Shown here: positions 31,658-43,281 of the stretch, in pieces
Position numbering within the stretch: position 1 is the stretch's first letter
How the letters are laid out: each line of letters opens with the position of its first letter
From: Faecalibacterium gallinarum
Lineage (GTDB): Bacteria > Bacillota > Clostridia > Oscillospirales > Ruminococcaceae
Direction: 5' to 3'
NCBI RefSeq assembly: GCF_022180365.1
Contig: NZ_BQKV01000098.1
Location: forward strand, 228,905 to 292,904
DNA length: 64,000 bases
Program-made: the position numbers and the translations under genes
Notes under the pieces: model-generated
What the model saw: the letters and a program-made list of their open reading frames with translations, nothing else
What the model was told of the DNA's origin: nothing
The model's database searches: none

Positions 31658-32989
31658 ATGGAAGGAAAAAATGTTTTCAATGACAGCCATGTGGCCCGGG
31701 CCTATTTTAAACTGGCGGTGCCGCTGGTCTGCAGCATGGTGGTGACCCTGATTTATAACCTGGCCGACACATTTTTTGTGGCGCAGACAGGGGACACCAA
31801 CATCGTGGCCGGCGTCTCGCTGGGGATGCCGGTCTTCACCCTGCTGATGGCCGTCGGCAACATCTTTGGGCAGGGCGGCAGCAGCCTGATCTCCCGCTTG
31901 CTGGGCCAACGGGATGAGCAGGGGGTGCGCCGGGCCAGCGCCTTTTGTTTTTACGCCGCTCTGCTGACGGGGGGCGTAATCGGCGCAGTGATGCTGCTGG
32001 CCCGCACCCCGCTGGTCTGGCTGCTGGGGGCGAGCGAAGAGACCTTTGCCCATGCCTCTGCCTACTGCTTTTGGCTGGCGGCCGGTGCTCCGGTGATCAC
32101 CCTGTCCTTTATCCACTCAAACCTTCTGCGGGCCGAGGGGATGAGCAAAGAATCCATGGCGGGCACCATCCTGGGGGCGGTGGCGAATATTATTCTCGAC
32201 CCCATCTTTATCTCCACTCTGGGGATGGGCGCAGCCGGCGCGGCCATCGCCACCGTCATTGGTTACCTGCTCGCCGATGTGTTTTATGCTGCGGCGGTCA
32301 TCAAAAAGAGCCGGGTCCTATCGCTGGATCCCCGGCAGATGCTTGTCCCGGCCCAGCACGTCGGGCAGATCATGGGCATTGGCATCCCGGCCGCAGTGGT
32401 GAATGTTATGCAAAGCGCAGCCTCTGTCTTAATGAATCAGTTCCTGCTGCCTTACGGCAACGACAAGATCGCCGCTATGGGAATTGTTCTCAAGGTGAGT
32501 ATGATCGCCCTGCTCCTTCTCACCGGGTTTGCCTTTGGCGGACAGCCGCTGTTCGGCTACTATTATGGCGCGGGGGATAAGCAGCGGTTTCGTTCGCTGC
32601 TTCGGTTCTGCCTGGGTTTTATCAGCGGGTCAGCCCTGGTCCTGACCGTCGGTATCTGCCTGGCGGCCCCGGCCCTGATGCGGATTTTTATGGACAACGA
32701 CAGCATCGTCCGGGACGGTGTGATCATGCTGCGTTGGCAGGTGGTTACCATGATTTTTGTGGGGGCGGTCCTTCTGCTGTCCATCCTGTTTCAGGCCACC
32801 GGCAAGGCGGGGGCTGCTTTCGTGCTGTCCATCAGCCGGCAGGGAGTAATCTTTGCGCTGGCCCTGGTGGCCGGGCGTGCTCTGGCGGGATACACCGGCA
32901 TTTTGGCGGCCCAAGCGGCGGCTGACGCGCTCACCGCTCTTGTCGCGGGAGGGCTGTTCTGCACCCAATTATACCCGGAACTAAAGTAA
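31658..32989 (+). CDS. MATE-family multidrug/metabolite exporter
   Basis: 443 residues with about twelve membrane helices in two similar bundles, the family length. The N-terminal part (ARAYFKLAVPLVCSMVVTLIYNLADTFF) and GQGGSSLISRLLG are typical of the NorM/DinF-type bacterial branch. It exports drugs or metabolites in exchange for Na+ or H+. A divergent Crp/Fnr regulator gene and the palindrome between them suggest that regulator activates it. The natural substrate cannot be told from sequence. Confidence 0.9.
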   Translation: MEGKNVFNDSHVARAYFKLAVPLVCSMVVTLIYNLADTFFVAQTGDTNIVAGVSLGMPVFTLLMAVGNIFGQGGSSLISRLLGQRDEQGVRRASAFCFYAALLTGGVIGAVMLLARTPLVWLLGASEETFAHASAYCFWLAAGAPVITLSFIHSNLLRAEGMSKESMAGTILGAVANIILDPIFISTLGMGAAGAAIATVIGYLLADVFYAAAVIKKSRVLSLDPRQMLVPAQHVGQIMGIGIPAAVVNVMQSAASVLMNQFLLPYGNDKIAAMGIVLKVSMIALLLLTGFAFGGQPLFGYYYGAGDKQRFRSLLRFCLGFISGSALVLTVGICLAAPALMRIFMDNDSIVRDGVIMLRWQVVTMIFVGAVLLLSILFQATGKAGAAFVLSISRQGVIFALALVAGRALAGYTGILAAQAAADALTALVAGGLFCTQLYPELK

Positions 32990-32996
32990 AAAGAAA

Positions 32997-33051
32997 GTGT
33001 GCCAGAGCGTCCAGACCATCCCGCAGAGCGGGTGGGCTCATCGTGGCACAC
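32997..33051 (+). other. Large stem-loop after the MATE gene
   Basis: GTGTGCCA (32997-33004) pairs with TGGCACAC (33044-33051), enclosing GAGC/GCTC and CCATCCCGC/GCGGGTGG with an AGA loop, so nearly the whole 55 bases fold into one interrupted stem. It begins eight bases after the MATE stop and is followed at once by a terminator, so it could be an mRNA 3' element or the body of a small RNA. No class recognised. Confidence 0.55.
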
Positions 33052-33057
33052 GATCTC

Positions 33058-33103
33058 AAAACCTCTCCTTACGGGATGCGATTCCTGCAAGGGGAGGTTT
33101 TTC
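33058..33103 (+). terminator. Terminator after the MATE gene and stem-loop
   Basis: AAAACCTCTCC pairs with GGGGAGGTTTT (one G-T pair) around a 22-base loop and runs into T-rich sequence. Confidence 0.8.
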
Positions 33104-33266
33104 TGTTTTCCCGGTTGTCGTGCAGAATGGTGTAGGCTGGAATTGTGCGGCCTGGGGAACGGTTCGAGCAAACGGATGGCTTTTGCAATACATCCGAGTC
33201 GGCAGGAATGTACAAAAACGTCAAGATGAATTTGTTGTACTGCACAAATAAACCCTGTAATGTGGA

Positions 33267-33292
33267 TTTTTTCGGCATTTATTACCGAAAAA
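33267..33292. repeat. AT-rich inverted repeat before the PTS locus promoter
   Basis: TTTTTCGG and CCGAAAAA are separated by nine bases, about ten bases before the -35 box of the locus starting at 33373. It could be an operator for the PRD regulator encoded in the locus, or a minus-strand terminator. The bases from 33104 to 33266 contain no gene I can support. Confidence 0.4.
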
Positions 33293-33299
33293 GACTTCG

Positions 33300-33328
33300 T
33301 GGACATTGGGGGCACAAATTGGTACACT
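33300..33328 (+). promoter_or_regulatory. Promoter of the modified-glycoside PTS locus
   Basis: TGGACA (33300-33305), a 17-base spacer and TACACT (33323-33328), 44 bases before the first start codon. Confidence 0.55.
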
Positions 33329-33372
33329 GGTAACGTCAAAAGAGAGAAACAACCGAGAGGAGCGGGGGAGAG

Positions 33373-34149
33373 ATGAAGATTATTTTCAGGGCGGATGACC
33401 TGGGGTTCAGCGAAGGGGTCAACTGCGGGATCTACCGGTCCATTGTCAGTGGGGCCATTACCTGTACCGGCCTGATGCCCAACATGCCCGAAGCAGCAGC
33501 CGGTTATGCGCTGGTGAAAGAGACAGGCGTCGAGGTGGGGCAGCACACCAATATCTGTGTCGGGCGCCCCCTCACCGACCCGGCCCGGATCCCTTCTCTG
33601 GTTCAGCCCAACGGGATGTTCTGTACCAGTCGTGAGATCCGCTCCCGCAAAGAGGATACCATCGTCCTGGAAGAGGTGGAGCTGGAAATCCAGGCCCAGC
33701 TGGACCGGTTCCGCCAAATCACGGGCCGGGACCCGGCCTACTTTGAGGGTCACGCAGTGATGTCGCCCAACTTTTTCCAGGGCTTGCAAAATGTGGCGGC
33801 CCGGAATGGCCTGCTTTATTGCGACCCCGTCAACCCCCAGTGGGCGGCGGAATACGGCATCCAGTGCTCTGCCTTTTATCATTTGGACGAAAAGGGCCTT
33901 TACGATCCCTGCCGGTATCTGTTCGAGGATGAAGCACAGATAAAAGAAAAAGAGTGTTCGGTTCTGGTGTTCCACCCCGGATATCTGGATCAGTATATTC
34001 TGGACCATTCTTCCTATACCCTTATCCGCCCCATGGAGGCGGCGTTCCTGTGCAGTGAGGCGCTGAAACAGTGGATGAAGGAAAATCAGGTACAGCCTAT
34101 GACCTTTACGGCGCGGGTCAATGAATTTTTGGGAAAGGACGGGAATTGA
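33373..34149 (+). CDS. YdjC/ChbG-family carbohydrate deacetylase
   Basis: 258 residues with a strong purine-rich ribosome site. It begins IIFRADDLGFSEGVN, where Asp7-Asp8 region residues bind metal in this family, and contains GQHTN and EGHAVMSPNF, further metal and catalytic segments. ChbG removes one acetyl group from chitobiose-6-phosphate and related sugars so that the next phospho-glycosidase can act. Here it opens an operon with a cellobiose/chitobiose-type PTS and a GH1 enzyme, matching that role. The exact acetylated sugar is unknown. Confidence 0.87.
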   Translation: MKIIFRADDLGFSEGVNCGIYRSIVSGAITCTGLMPNMPEAAAGYALVKETGVEVGQHTNICVGRPLTDPARIPSLVQPNGMFCTSREIRSRKEDTIVLEEVELEIQAQLDRFRQITGRDPAYFEGHAVMSPNFFQGLQNVAARNGLLYCDPVNPQWAAEYGIQCSAFYHLDEKGLYDPCRYLFEDEAQIKEKECSVLVFHPGYLDQYILDHSSYTLIRPMEAAFLCSEALKQWMKENQVQPMTFTARVNEFLGKDGN

Positions 34150-34154
34150 TCGGT

Positions 34155-37512
<3,358 letters not shown>

Positions 37513-37515
37513 CCC

Positions 37516-37851
37516 ATGGCAGAAATGACCGAACAGGAAGAGATGCAGGTGTTTGAACTGATTACCGCCGCCGGCGGCGCCAAGAGCACCTTTATGGAGG
37601 CCTTATACAAGGCCAAAGAGGGCAAGTACGAAGAGGCGGAGGCCCTCTTCAAACAGGGAGACGAGTACTTTATCCAGGGACACCACGCCCACGCCGCCAT
37701 GATCGAGGCCGAGGGCCAGGGCGTCGAAACCACCGTCCGGCTGGTGCTGGCCCACGCGGAGGATCAGCTGATGAGCGCCGAGCTGACCAAGACCCTGGTG
37801 GAAGAGATGATTGCCCTGTATAAGCGGATCGACAAACTGGAGAAACAATAA
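37516..37851 (+). CDS. PTS lactose/cellobiose-class EIIA component
   Basis: 111 residues, all-helical. The phosphorylated His80 lies in LVLAHAEDQLMSAE. It accepts phosphate from HPr and passes it to the EIIB encoded next. The gene begins four bases after the GH1 stop and has TAAGGAGG upstream, so it is co-transcribed. It forms a complete three-gene permease with EIIB and EIIC behind it. Confidence 0.92.
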   Translation: MAEMTEQEEMQVFELITAAGGAKSTFMEALYKAKEGKYEEAEALFKQGDEYFIQGHHAHAAMIEAEGQGVETTVRLVLAHAEDQLMSAELTKTLVEEMIALYKRIDKLEKQ

Positions 37852-37917
37852 GTCCGGGCGAACCAGCTGAAAAGCTGTTGAAATGACTAGATCAACGATG
37901 GATGGAGGAAAAAGATC

Positions 37918-38226
37918 ATGAAAAAAATTGTTCTACTGTGCAGCAACGGGATGTCCACCAGTATGATGGTGGCCAAGATGAAGGACGCTGCCGCCAAATC
38001 CGGCTACGATTGCAGCATTGCCGCTTACGCTTTGTCGGATGCCAAGCAGGTGGCCACCGATGCGGACTGCATCCTGGTGGGCCCTCAGGTCAAACACAAG
38101 CTGGGTCAAGTTCAGCAGGATTGCCCCGGTGTTCCTGCGGCGGCCATTGAGATGAAAGATTATGGCATGATGAACGGCGCTGCTGTTCTCAAGGCCGCCC
38201 GCAAGATGATGGGCGAGGAGGTCTGA
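37918..38226 (+). CDS. PTS cellobiose-class EIIB component
   Basis: 102 residues starting KKIVLLCSNGMSTSMMV, with the phosphorylated Cys8 and the phosphate loop following it. It passes phosphate from EIIA to the incoming sugar. It is separated from EIIA by 66 bases and from EIIC by three bases, with GGAGG before the start. Length and fold match the lactose/cellobiose class. Confidence 0.93.
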   Translation: MKKIVLLCSNGMSTSMMVAKMKDAAAKSGYDCSIAAYALSDAKQVATDADCILVGPQVKHKLGQVQQDCPGVPAAAIEMKDYGMMNGAAVLKAARKMMGEEV

Positions 38227-38229
38227 GCC

Positions 38230-39507
38230 ATGGCGAAGAGAAACTTTGTGGAGATGGCCACCAAGCTGAGCGACGTGGTGGGCGGCAACATCTATCTGCG
38301 GAGCATTTCCAAAGGCGTTATGCCCAACCTGCCGATCATCATCATTGGCTCTTTTGCCAGCCTGTTTGCGGGTCTGCCCATCCCGTTCTGGCAGTCGTTC
38401 ATTCAGAGCGCAGGGCTCGTGACCATCCTGAATATGGTGGTGGCGGCTACCACCAATATGCTGGGCGTCTATTTTACCTACGGGATCGCCAAGGCTTATG
38501 CGAAAAATCTGGAACTGCAGGCGGATCTGGTCCCCATTCTGGCGATTGTGGCCTACCTGACCCTTTCGCCGCTGGCTGACCCGGAAGCATCCTCTGCGAA
38601 CTTCGCCTATACATACCTGGGCACCAAGGGTATGATCGTGGGCATCTTCGTGGCCATTTTCACGGTAAAGATTTTTAAGGCGATTGTGGATGCCAAAATC
38701 GTCATCAAAATGCCGGAAGGCACCCCCGATTATGTGTCCAATTCCTTTGTTTCCCTGATCCCCGGTTTTGTGGTGATTATCGTGGCCATGGTGGTGCGGG
38801 CCCTGTTTGGCCTGACCCCCTGGGGCAATATCTTTGACTGTCTGTATAACCTGCTCCAGATTCCTCTGACCGCCATCATGGGCAACAACGTCATTGCTAT
38901 GTGCATCTTCCAGCTGATCACCCAGCTGCTGTGGGTGTTCGGCGTCCATCCCGGCTTCCTCGCCAGCCTGACCGGCCCCATCATGTTCGGTCTGGACGGC
39001 ATGAACCAGGCGGCCTACGCCGCAGGCGAGCCCATCCCCAGCGTTATTGGCATGGCCTTCTCCTACGCCATGACCGTTGCGGTGGTTTATCCGGCCTTTG
39101 CGGTGGCGGTCGCTCTCTTCTCCAAGTCCAGCCAGCTGAAAACGGTGGGCAAAATCTCGGTGGCCCCCGCATTCCTGGGCATCTCGGAGCCCCTGATTTT
39201 CGGTGTGCCCGTTGTGCTGAATCCCTTTGTGGCCGTTCCCTGGATCATCACCCCGATGCTCAACTTTGTTCTGGGTTATCTGGCCTGCTCTTCGGGCCTG
39301 GTGGCAAAGTATGCAGGGGTTACCGTCTTTAACTTCCCCATGGTGGCCACCGGCTTGCTGAATGGCAGCGTCTCCCTGGCCATCATGGAAGTGGTGCTCT
39401 TTGTGCTCGATGTTCTGGTTTACATGCCCTTTATTCGGATGCAGGATAAAAAGTATCTTGCGGACGAGGCGTCAGCCGTTGAGGCCGAAGCCGGGCAGGA
39501 ATCCTAA
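38230..39507 (+). CDS. PTS cellobiose-class EIIC permease
   Basis: 425 residues with about ten hydrophobic spans. It carries the family features GVHPGFLASLTGPIMFGLDG near the sugar-binding region and GISEPLIFGVPVVLNP. This is the membrane channel that binds and brings in the disaccharide while EIIB phosphorylates it. EIIC proteins of this class handle cellobiose, chitobiose, lactose and aryl-beta-glucosides. The deacetylase and sulfatase in the same locus suggest a decorated amino sugar or glycoside, but the exact ligand is not shown. Confidence 0.92.
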   Translation: MAKRNFVEMATKLSDVVGGNIYLRSISKGVMPNLPIIIIGSFASLFAGLPIPFWQSFIQSAGLVTILNMVVAATTNMLGVYFTYGIAKAYAKNLELQADLVPILAIVAYLTLSPLADPEASSANFAYTYLGTKGMIVGIFVAIFTVKIFKAIVDAKIVIKMPEGTPDYVSNSFVSLIPGFVVIIVAMVVRALFGLTPWGNIFDCLYNLLQIPLTAIMGNNVIAMCIFQLITQLLWVFGVHPGFLASLTGPIMFGLDGMNQAAYAAGEPIPSVIGMAFSYAMTVAVVYPAFAVAVALFSKSSQLKTVGKISVAPAFLGISEPLIFGVPVVLNPFVAVPWIITPMLNFVLGYLACSSGLVAKYAGVTVFNFPMVATGLLNGSVSLAIMEVVLFVLDVLVYMPFIRMQDKKYLADEASAVEAEAGQES

Positions 39508-39615
39508 GCCATCTTCTCTCCTTTATTTCCGCAGCCATGCGGGCGACGCCGTGCGCTGCCTGCATGGCTCCTTTTTTGCCTTTTTGAAATGATTTTGCTT
39601 GAAAGGAGTTTCTCT

Positions 39616-40797
39616 ATGCATATCGCAGTTGTATCTCTGGGCGCTTTCGGTCACGTGAACCCTACCCTCTCCCTGGTGACCGAGCTGGTCAACCGGGGCG
39701 TCCGGGTGACCTATTTCTCCACCGAGAATTTCAAAAACATCGTCGAGCCCACCGGTGCCAAATTTGTGGCCGTCCCTTCCTGGATGGCCCAGCAGTCCGG
39801 CCAGCAGGAGGGCGGCGCCGATGAGGACGTGGGCGCCACCGTGCCCTTCCTCTTTTTAAACGAAGCGGGCGGAGCCATCGACTCCATTCTGGAGGTCCTG
39901 AAAGAGGATAAGCCCGACGCCATTGTCCACGACTTCGCGGGCATTGCGGGCACCATCGCCGCCGACGCATTGCATGTCCCCAATGTGATGCTCTACACCA
40001 GCTACCCCTCCAACGAGTCCTATTCCATGGCCGCCAGCTTTGAGAGCGTCCCGGCCACTCACCCGCTGCGGGTGGCGGCCGACCAGATCGCCGAAGAGTT
40101 CGTGAAAAAATACGGCTGCCGGAAAATGACGGTGAAAGAAATTTTCGACGGCCAGGGGGATTTTAACCTGGTGATGATGCAGAAGCGTCTGGTGCCCCAC
40201 AACGAGAGCTTTGGGGACAACTTCGTCTTTACCGGCGTCCAGATTGGCAAGCGGACTGCCTTCGGCAGCTGGAAAGCGCCCGACAACGGCAAACCGCTGC
40301 TCTATTCCTCTCTGGGCACCGCCTTCAACAACTGGCCCGAGTATTACCCCATCCTGTTTGATGCGGTGCGGGATCTGGACATCAACGTTTTTGCGGCCCT
40401 GGGCTCCATCGACCCCGCCAGCCTGAAGGACATCCCCGCCAACGTGGAGGTGGGCCAGATGGTGCCCCAGCTGGACATTCTATCGCAGGCATCGGTGTTC
40501 ATTACCCACGCGGGGATGGGCGGCACCGGCGAGGCTATCTACTACGGCGTGCCCATGATCGCCATTCCCCAGATGGAGGAGCAGGCCATCACCGCCCGCC
40601 AGATCGAGAAACTGGGCCTGGGCACTGCTTTCCTGGATAGAAACGCCATCACCTCGGAGAGTCTGAAAGCCGCCATCGTAAAACTTTTGACCGAGCCCTC
40701 CTACAAGGCCACGGCCGAGGAGTTCAGTGAGGATATGAAGCGCCTGGGCGGGGCGGTGGCCTCGGCGGATGCGCTGATGCACTTTCTTGTGAAATAA
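39616..40797 (+). CDS. GT1 (macrolide/UGT-like) glycosyltransferase
   Basis: 393 residues from ATG 39616 (GAAAGGAG upstream; the earlier ATG 39589 has none). It has a GT-B fold: acceptor domain with the catalytic-type His in SLGAFGHVNPTLSLV, and a donor domain with THAGMGGTGEAIYYGVPMIA near residue 300, the UDP-sugar signature of the MGT family. Such enzymes move glucose or another sugar onto small hydrophobic molecules such as macrolides or flavonoids. It follows EIIC by about 110 bases in the same direction. A biosynthetic-type transferase in the middle of a catabolic locus is unusual; it may re-glycosylate and so detoxify the freed aglycone. Confidence 0.87.
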   Translation: MHIAVVSLGAFGHVNPTLSLVTELVNRGVRVTYFSTENFKNIVEPTGAKFVAVPSWMAQQSGQQEGGADEDVGATVPFLFLNEAGGAIDSILEVLKEDKPDAIVHDFAGIAGTIAADALHVPNVMLYTSYPSNESYSMAASFESVPATHPLRVAADQIAEEFVKKYGCRKMTVKEIFDGQGDFNLVMMQKRLVPHNESFGDNFVFTGVQIGKRTAFGSWKAPDNGKPLLYSSLGTAFNNWPEYYPILFDAVRDLDINVFAALGSIDPASLKDIPANVEVGQMVPQLDILSQASVFITHAGMGGTGEAIYYGVPMIAIPQMEEQAITARQIEKLGLGTAFLDRNAITSESLKAAIVKLLTEPSYKATAEEFSEDMKRLGGAVASADALMHFLVK

Positions 40798-40812
40798 GGG
40801 GGAGGAAAGGCT

Positions 40813-41784
40813 GTGAAGCGAAACGAGATCTTGGGCCGGATGGGCCTCCGCCTGCCCATGCGCCGGCAGCTGCGGCTCATTGTTTCCAGCGATGTGAAGA
40901 ACGAGGCGGACGACCAGTTCGCCGTTCTTCACCAGCTGATGACCCCCATTTTTGATGTGAGGGGAGTGGTGGCGGCCCATTTTGAGAGCAAGGCTCCCGG
41001 GACCTATACCACCATGGAGAAGAGCTATCAGGAATTGCTTATCCTGATGGAGGCCGCCGGCATGGAGGATGTGCCCATGCTGCGGGGGTGTCTGGGCCCT
41101 CTGGAAAGTGAAGCGGACGCCCCCGCCAGTGAAGGGGTGAATTTCATCATTCAGGAGGCTCTGCGGGAGGACCCGCGGCCCCTGTATGTTACGGTGCAGG
41201 GGGCGCTGACCGATGTGGCCGCCGCCATCAACCGGTGCCCGGAGATCGCGGGGCGGATGACGGTGGTCTGGATCGGCGGCGGGGCCTACCCCCAGGGCGG
41301 GAAGGAATTCAATCTGATTCAGGATTTGTATGCCGCCCGGGTGGTTTTTGGCTCGGAGGTGAATCTGTGGCAGATCCCCCTGAACGCTTATGGCACCGTG
41401 GAAGTGACCATGGCGGAATTGGCCTGGAAAGTCCGCCCTTGCGGCGCGCCGGGGCGGTATCTCTATGATGAAATCGAAGCTTATAACCTGAGCGAAGCCG
41501 ACCCCTATCCGCTGCGAAAAGGGGAAAACTGGAACTTGGGGGATTCGCCGGTGGTAGCCGCGCTGCTTCAGTGCGATTGGCGGGGCAACTTCCATCCGGG
41601 CCGCGCGCCCTATATCCAGGACGACTTTACCTACCGGGAAGACCCGGAGGGAAAACTCATCCGCATCTATGACAGTATAGACGTTCGCTTTTTGCTGGAG
41701 GACTTTTTCTCAAAACTGGCGCTGTGTTATGGGCGTGATCCGGTGCCGGGGACCATGGACATCCAAGGAGGTTGCGCTCGATGA
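40813..41784 (+). CDS. Nucleoside-hydrolase-like protein (DUF1593-like)
   Basis: 323 residues, GTG start with GGGGGAGG upstream. The N-terminal LIVSSDVKNEADDQFAVLHQL is a variant of the calcium-binding aspartate motif of nucleoside hydrolases and resembles DUF1593 proteins found in polysaccharide-use loci. Middle segments VTVQGALTDVAAAI and WIGGGAYPQGG also fit that fold. It likely cleaves an N- or O-linked sugar in the cytoplasm. The stop overlaps the next start by four bases. The substrate is unknown, and true nucleosidase activity is not assured because the classical DTDPGIDD motif is changed. Confidence 0.75.
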   Translation: MKRNEILGRMGLRLPMRRQLRLIVSSDVKNEADDQFAVLHQLMTPIFDVRGVVAAHFESKAPGTYTTMEKSYQELLILMEAAGMEDVPMLRGCLGPLESEADAPASEGVNFIIQEALREDPRPLYVTVQGALTDVAAAINRCPEIAGRMTVVWIGGGAYPQGGKEFNLIQDLYAARVVFGSEVNLWQIPLNAYGTVEVTMAELAWKVRPCGAPGRYLYDEIEAYNLSEADPYPLRKGENWNLGDSPVVAALLQCDWRGNFHPGRAPYIQDDFTYREDPEGKLIRIYDSIDVRFLLEDFFSKLALCYGRDPVPGTMDIQGGCAR

Positions 41785-43247
41785 AGAAACCCGCGGTAAA
41801 CCCCTATCTTCCCGCCTGGGAGTATGTCCCGGACGGGGAACCCCATATTTTTGAGGGGCGTTTGTATGTGTTCGGCAGCCACGACGAGAACGGCGGAAAT
41901 GAGTTTTGCCTGGGGGATTATGTGGGCTGGAGCGCCCCGCTGGACGATTTGGGAAACTGGCGTTACGAAGGGGTAATCTATCGCAAAGAGCAGGACCCCC
42001 AGCAGCAGGACCCCACGATTCCATCCTTATCCACCCGGGCGGGCAAACCCCATCTGATTTTTGCGCCGGACGTGGCACGCGGCCCCGATGGGCGGTACTA
42101 TCTGTACTATTCCATGGATTTGTCGGGGGTTGTGTCGGTGGCGGTCTGTGACCAGCCGGCGGGCCGGTATGAATACTGGGGCAAGGTTGCCTGCCCCGAT
42201 GGTACGGTTCCCAAGGATTTTGTCTGGTTCGATCCGGCTGTTTTGGTGGAGGATTCGGGCATTTATCTCTATTCCGGCAGTGCGCCCACCAAGCATTACC
42301 CCGGGATGCCGGAAAAGATCCCTGGGGCCATGGTGGTACGGCTGGCAGAGGATATGAAGACCATTGTCTCGGAGCCGGTGTGTGTGGCCAACGGCCCTGA
42401 AACGGCCCAAGGCACCAGTTTTGAGGAGCACCCTTTCTTTGAGGCCTCCAGCATCCGGCATTTTGGGGCGTGGTATTACTTCGTTTATTCCAGCCTCCAG
42501 GGCCATGAGCTGTGCTACGCCATGTCCCGCAGACCGGAGGGCCCATTTACCTATAAAGGGGTGTTGGTCTCCAATGGCGATCTGGGGCGGGAGGGCAACC
42601 AGCAGCCCCAGTACTATATGGGCAACAACCATGGCGGCATGGAACAGATCGGCGGCAGATATTATATTTTCTGGCACCGCCACACCCACGGCGGCCAGTT
42701 CAGCCGTCAGGGCTGCGCCGATGAGATCCTCCTTCAGCCGGATGGAACCTTCCGCCAGGCGGAGATTACCAGCTGCGGCCTGAACGGCGGGCCTCTGCCT
42801 GCCAGAGAGCAGCGTTACCCTGCCAGCATTGCCTGCTGCCTGCAAGGCCCCGACAAGGAAAAGATGAAGCAGCTTCTGCCCCTCCAGCCCCAGCACCGGA
42901 CCGAGACGGACATCCCCTATGTGAACGGCGCAAAGGAACCCGGCCACCCGGAAGGCTACCGCTCCTGGCTGGAAAATCTTCGCCCGGGGAGCGTATTTGG
43001 GTTTAAGTATTTTGACTTTGGAGCGGGCTGCGTCATCCTCTCCATGACCCTGCGGGGCCAGGGCCAAGTGACACTTCATCTGGATGCCCCGGAGAGTCCG
43101 GCCCTGGCAGAGCTGGCCGCCGACAGTGATGTGTGGGTCACCGTACAGACAGAAGTTCCGTCCTTGACCGGGGTTCACAGCGTCTACTTTACTGTATCGG
43201 GCCGGGAGGCGGCTCGTCTGGATTGCGCAGATCTCTGCTTTGAATGA
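41781..43247 (+). CDS. GH43-like five-bladed propeller glycoside hydrolase
   Basis: 488 residues from ATG 41781, behind AAGGAGG. The GH43 catalytic set is visible: general base Asp18 in YVPDGEPHIF, an Asp in LIFAPDVARGPDGRYYLYYS, and a Glu in FFEASSIRHFGAWYYFVYSS. A C-terminal beta-rich part (about 360-488) may be a carbohydrate-binding domain. No signal peptide, so it acts inside the cell. GH43 enzymes remove arabinose, xylose or galactose units. Coupling to the nucleoside-hydrolase-like gene suggests action on the same imported molecule. Confidence 0.85.
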   Translation: MKKPAVNPYLPAWEYVPDGEPHIFEGRLYVFGSHDENGGNEFCLGDYVGWSAPLDDLGNWRYEGVIYRKEQDPQQQDPTIPSLSTRAGKPHLIFAPDVARGPDGRYYLYYSMDLSGVVSVAVCDQPAGRYEYWGKVACPDGTVPKDFVWFDPAVLVEDSGIYLYSGSAPTKHYPGMPEKIPGAMVVRLAEDMKTIVSEPVCVANGPETAQGTSFEEHPFFEASSIRHFGAWYYFVYSSLQGHELCYAMSRRPEGPFTYKGVLVSNGDLGREGNQQPQYYMGNNHGGMEQIGGRYYIFWHRHTHGGQFSRQGCADEILLQPDGTFRQAEITSCGLNGGPLPAREQRYPASIACCLQGPDKEKMKQLLPLQPQHRTETDIPYVNGAKEPGHPEGYRSWLENLRPGSVFGFKYFDFGAGCVILSMTLRGQGQVTLHLDAPESPALAELAADSDVWVTVQTEVPSLTGVHSVYFTVSGREAARLDCADLCFE

Positions 43248-43281
43248 GAGCGTTTGAAAAAACGGAAAGGAGGAAACAGGA

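Noticed and set aside
32999..33251. Overlapping short frames (about 76-84 residues) after the MATE gene
   Set aside because: They read through a strong stem-loop and a terminator; the structure explains the sequence better than coding does.
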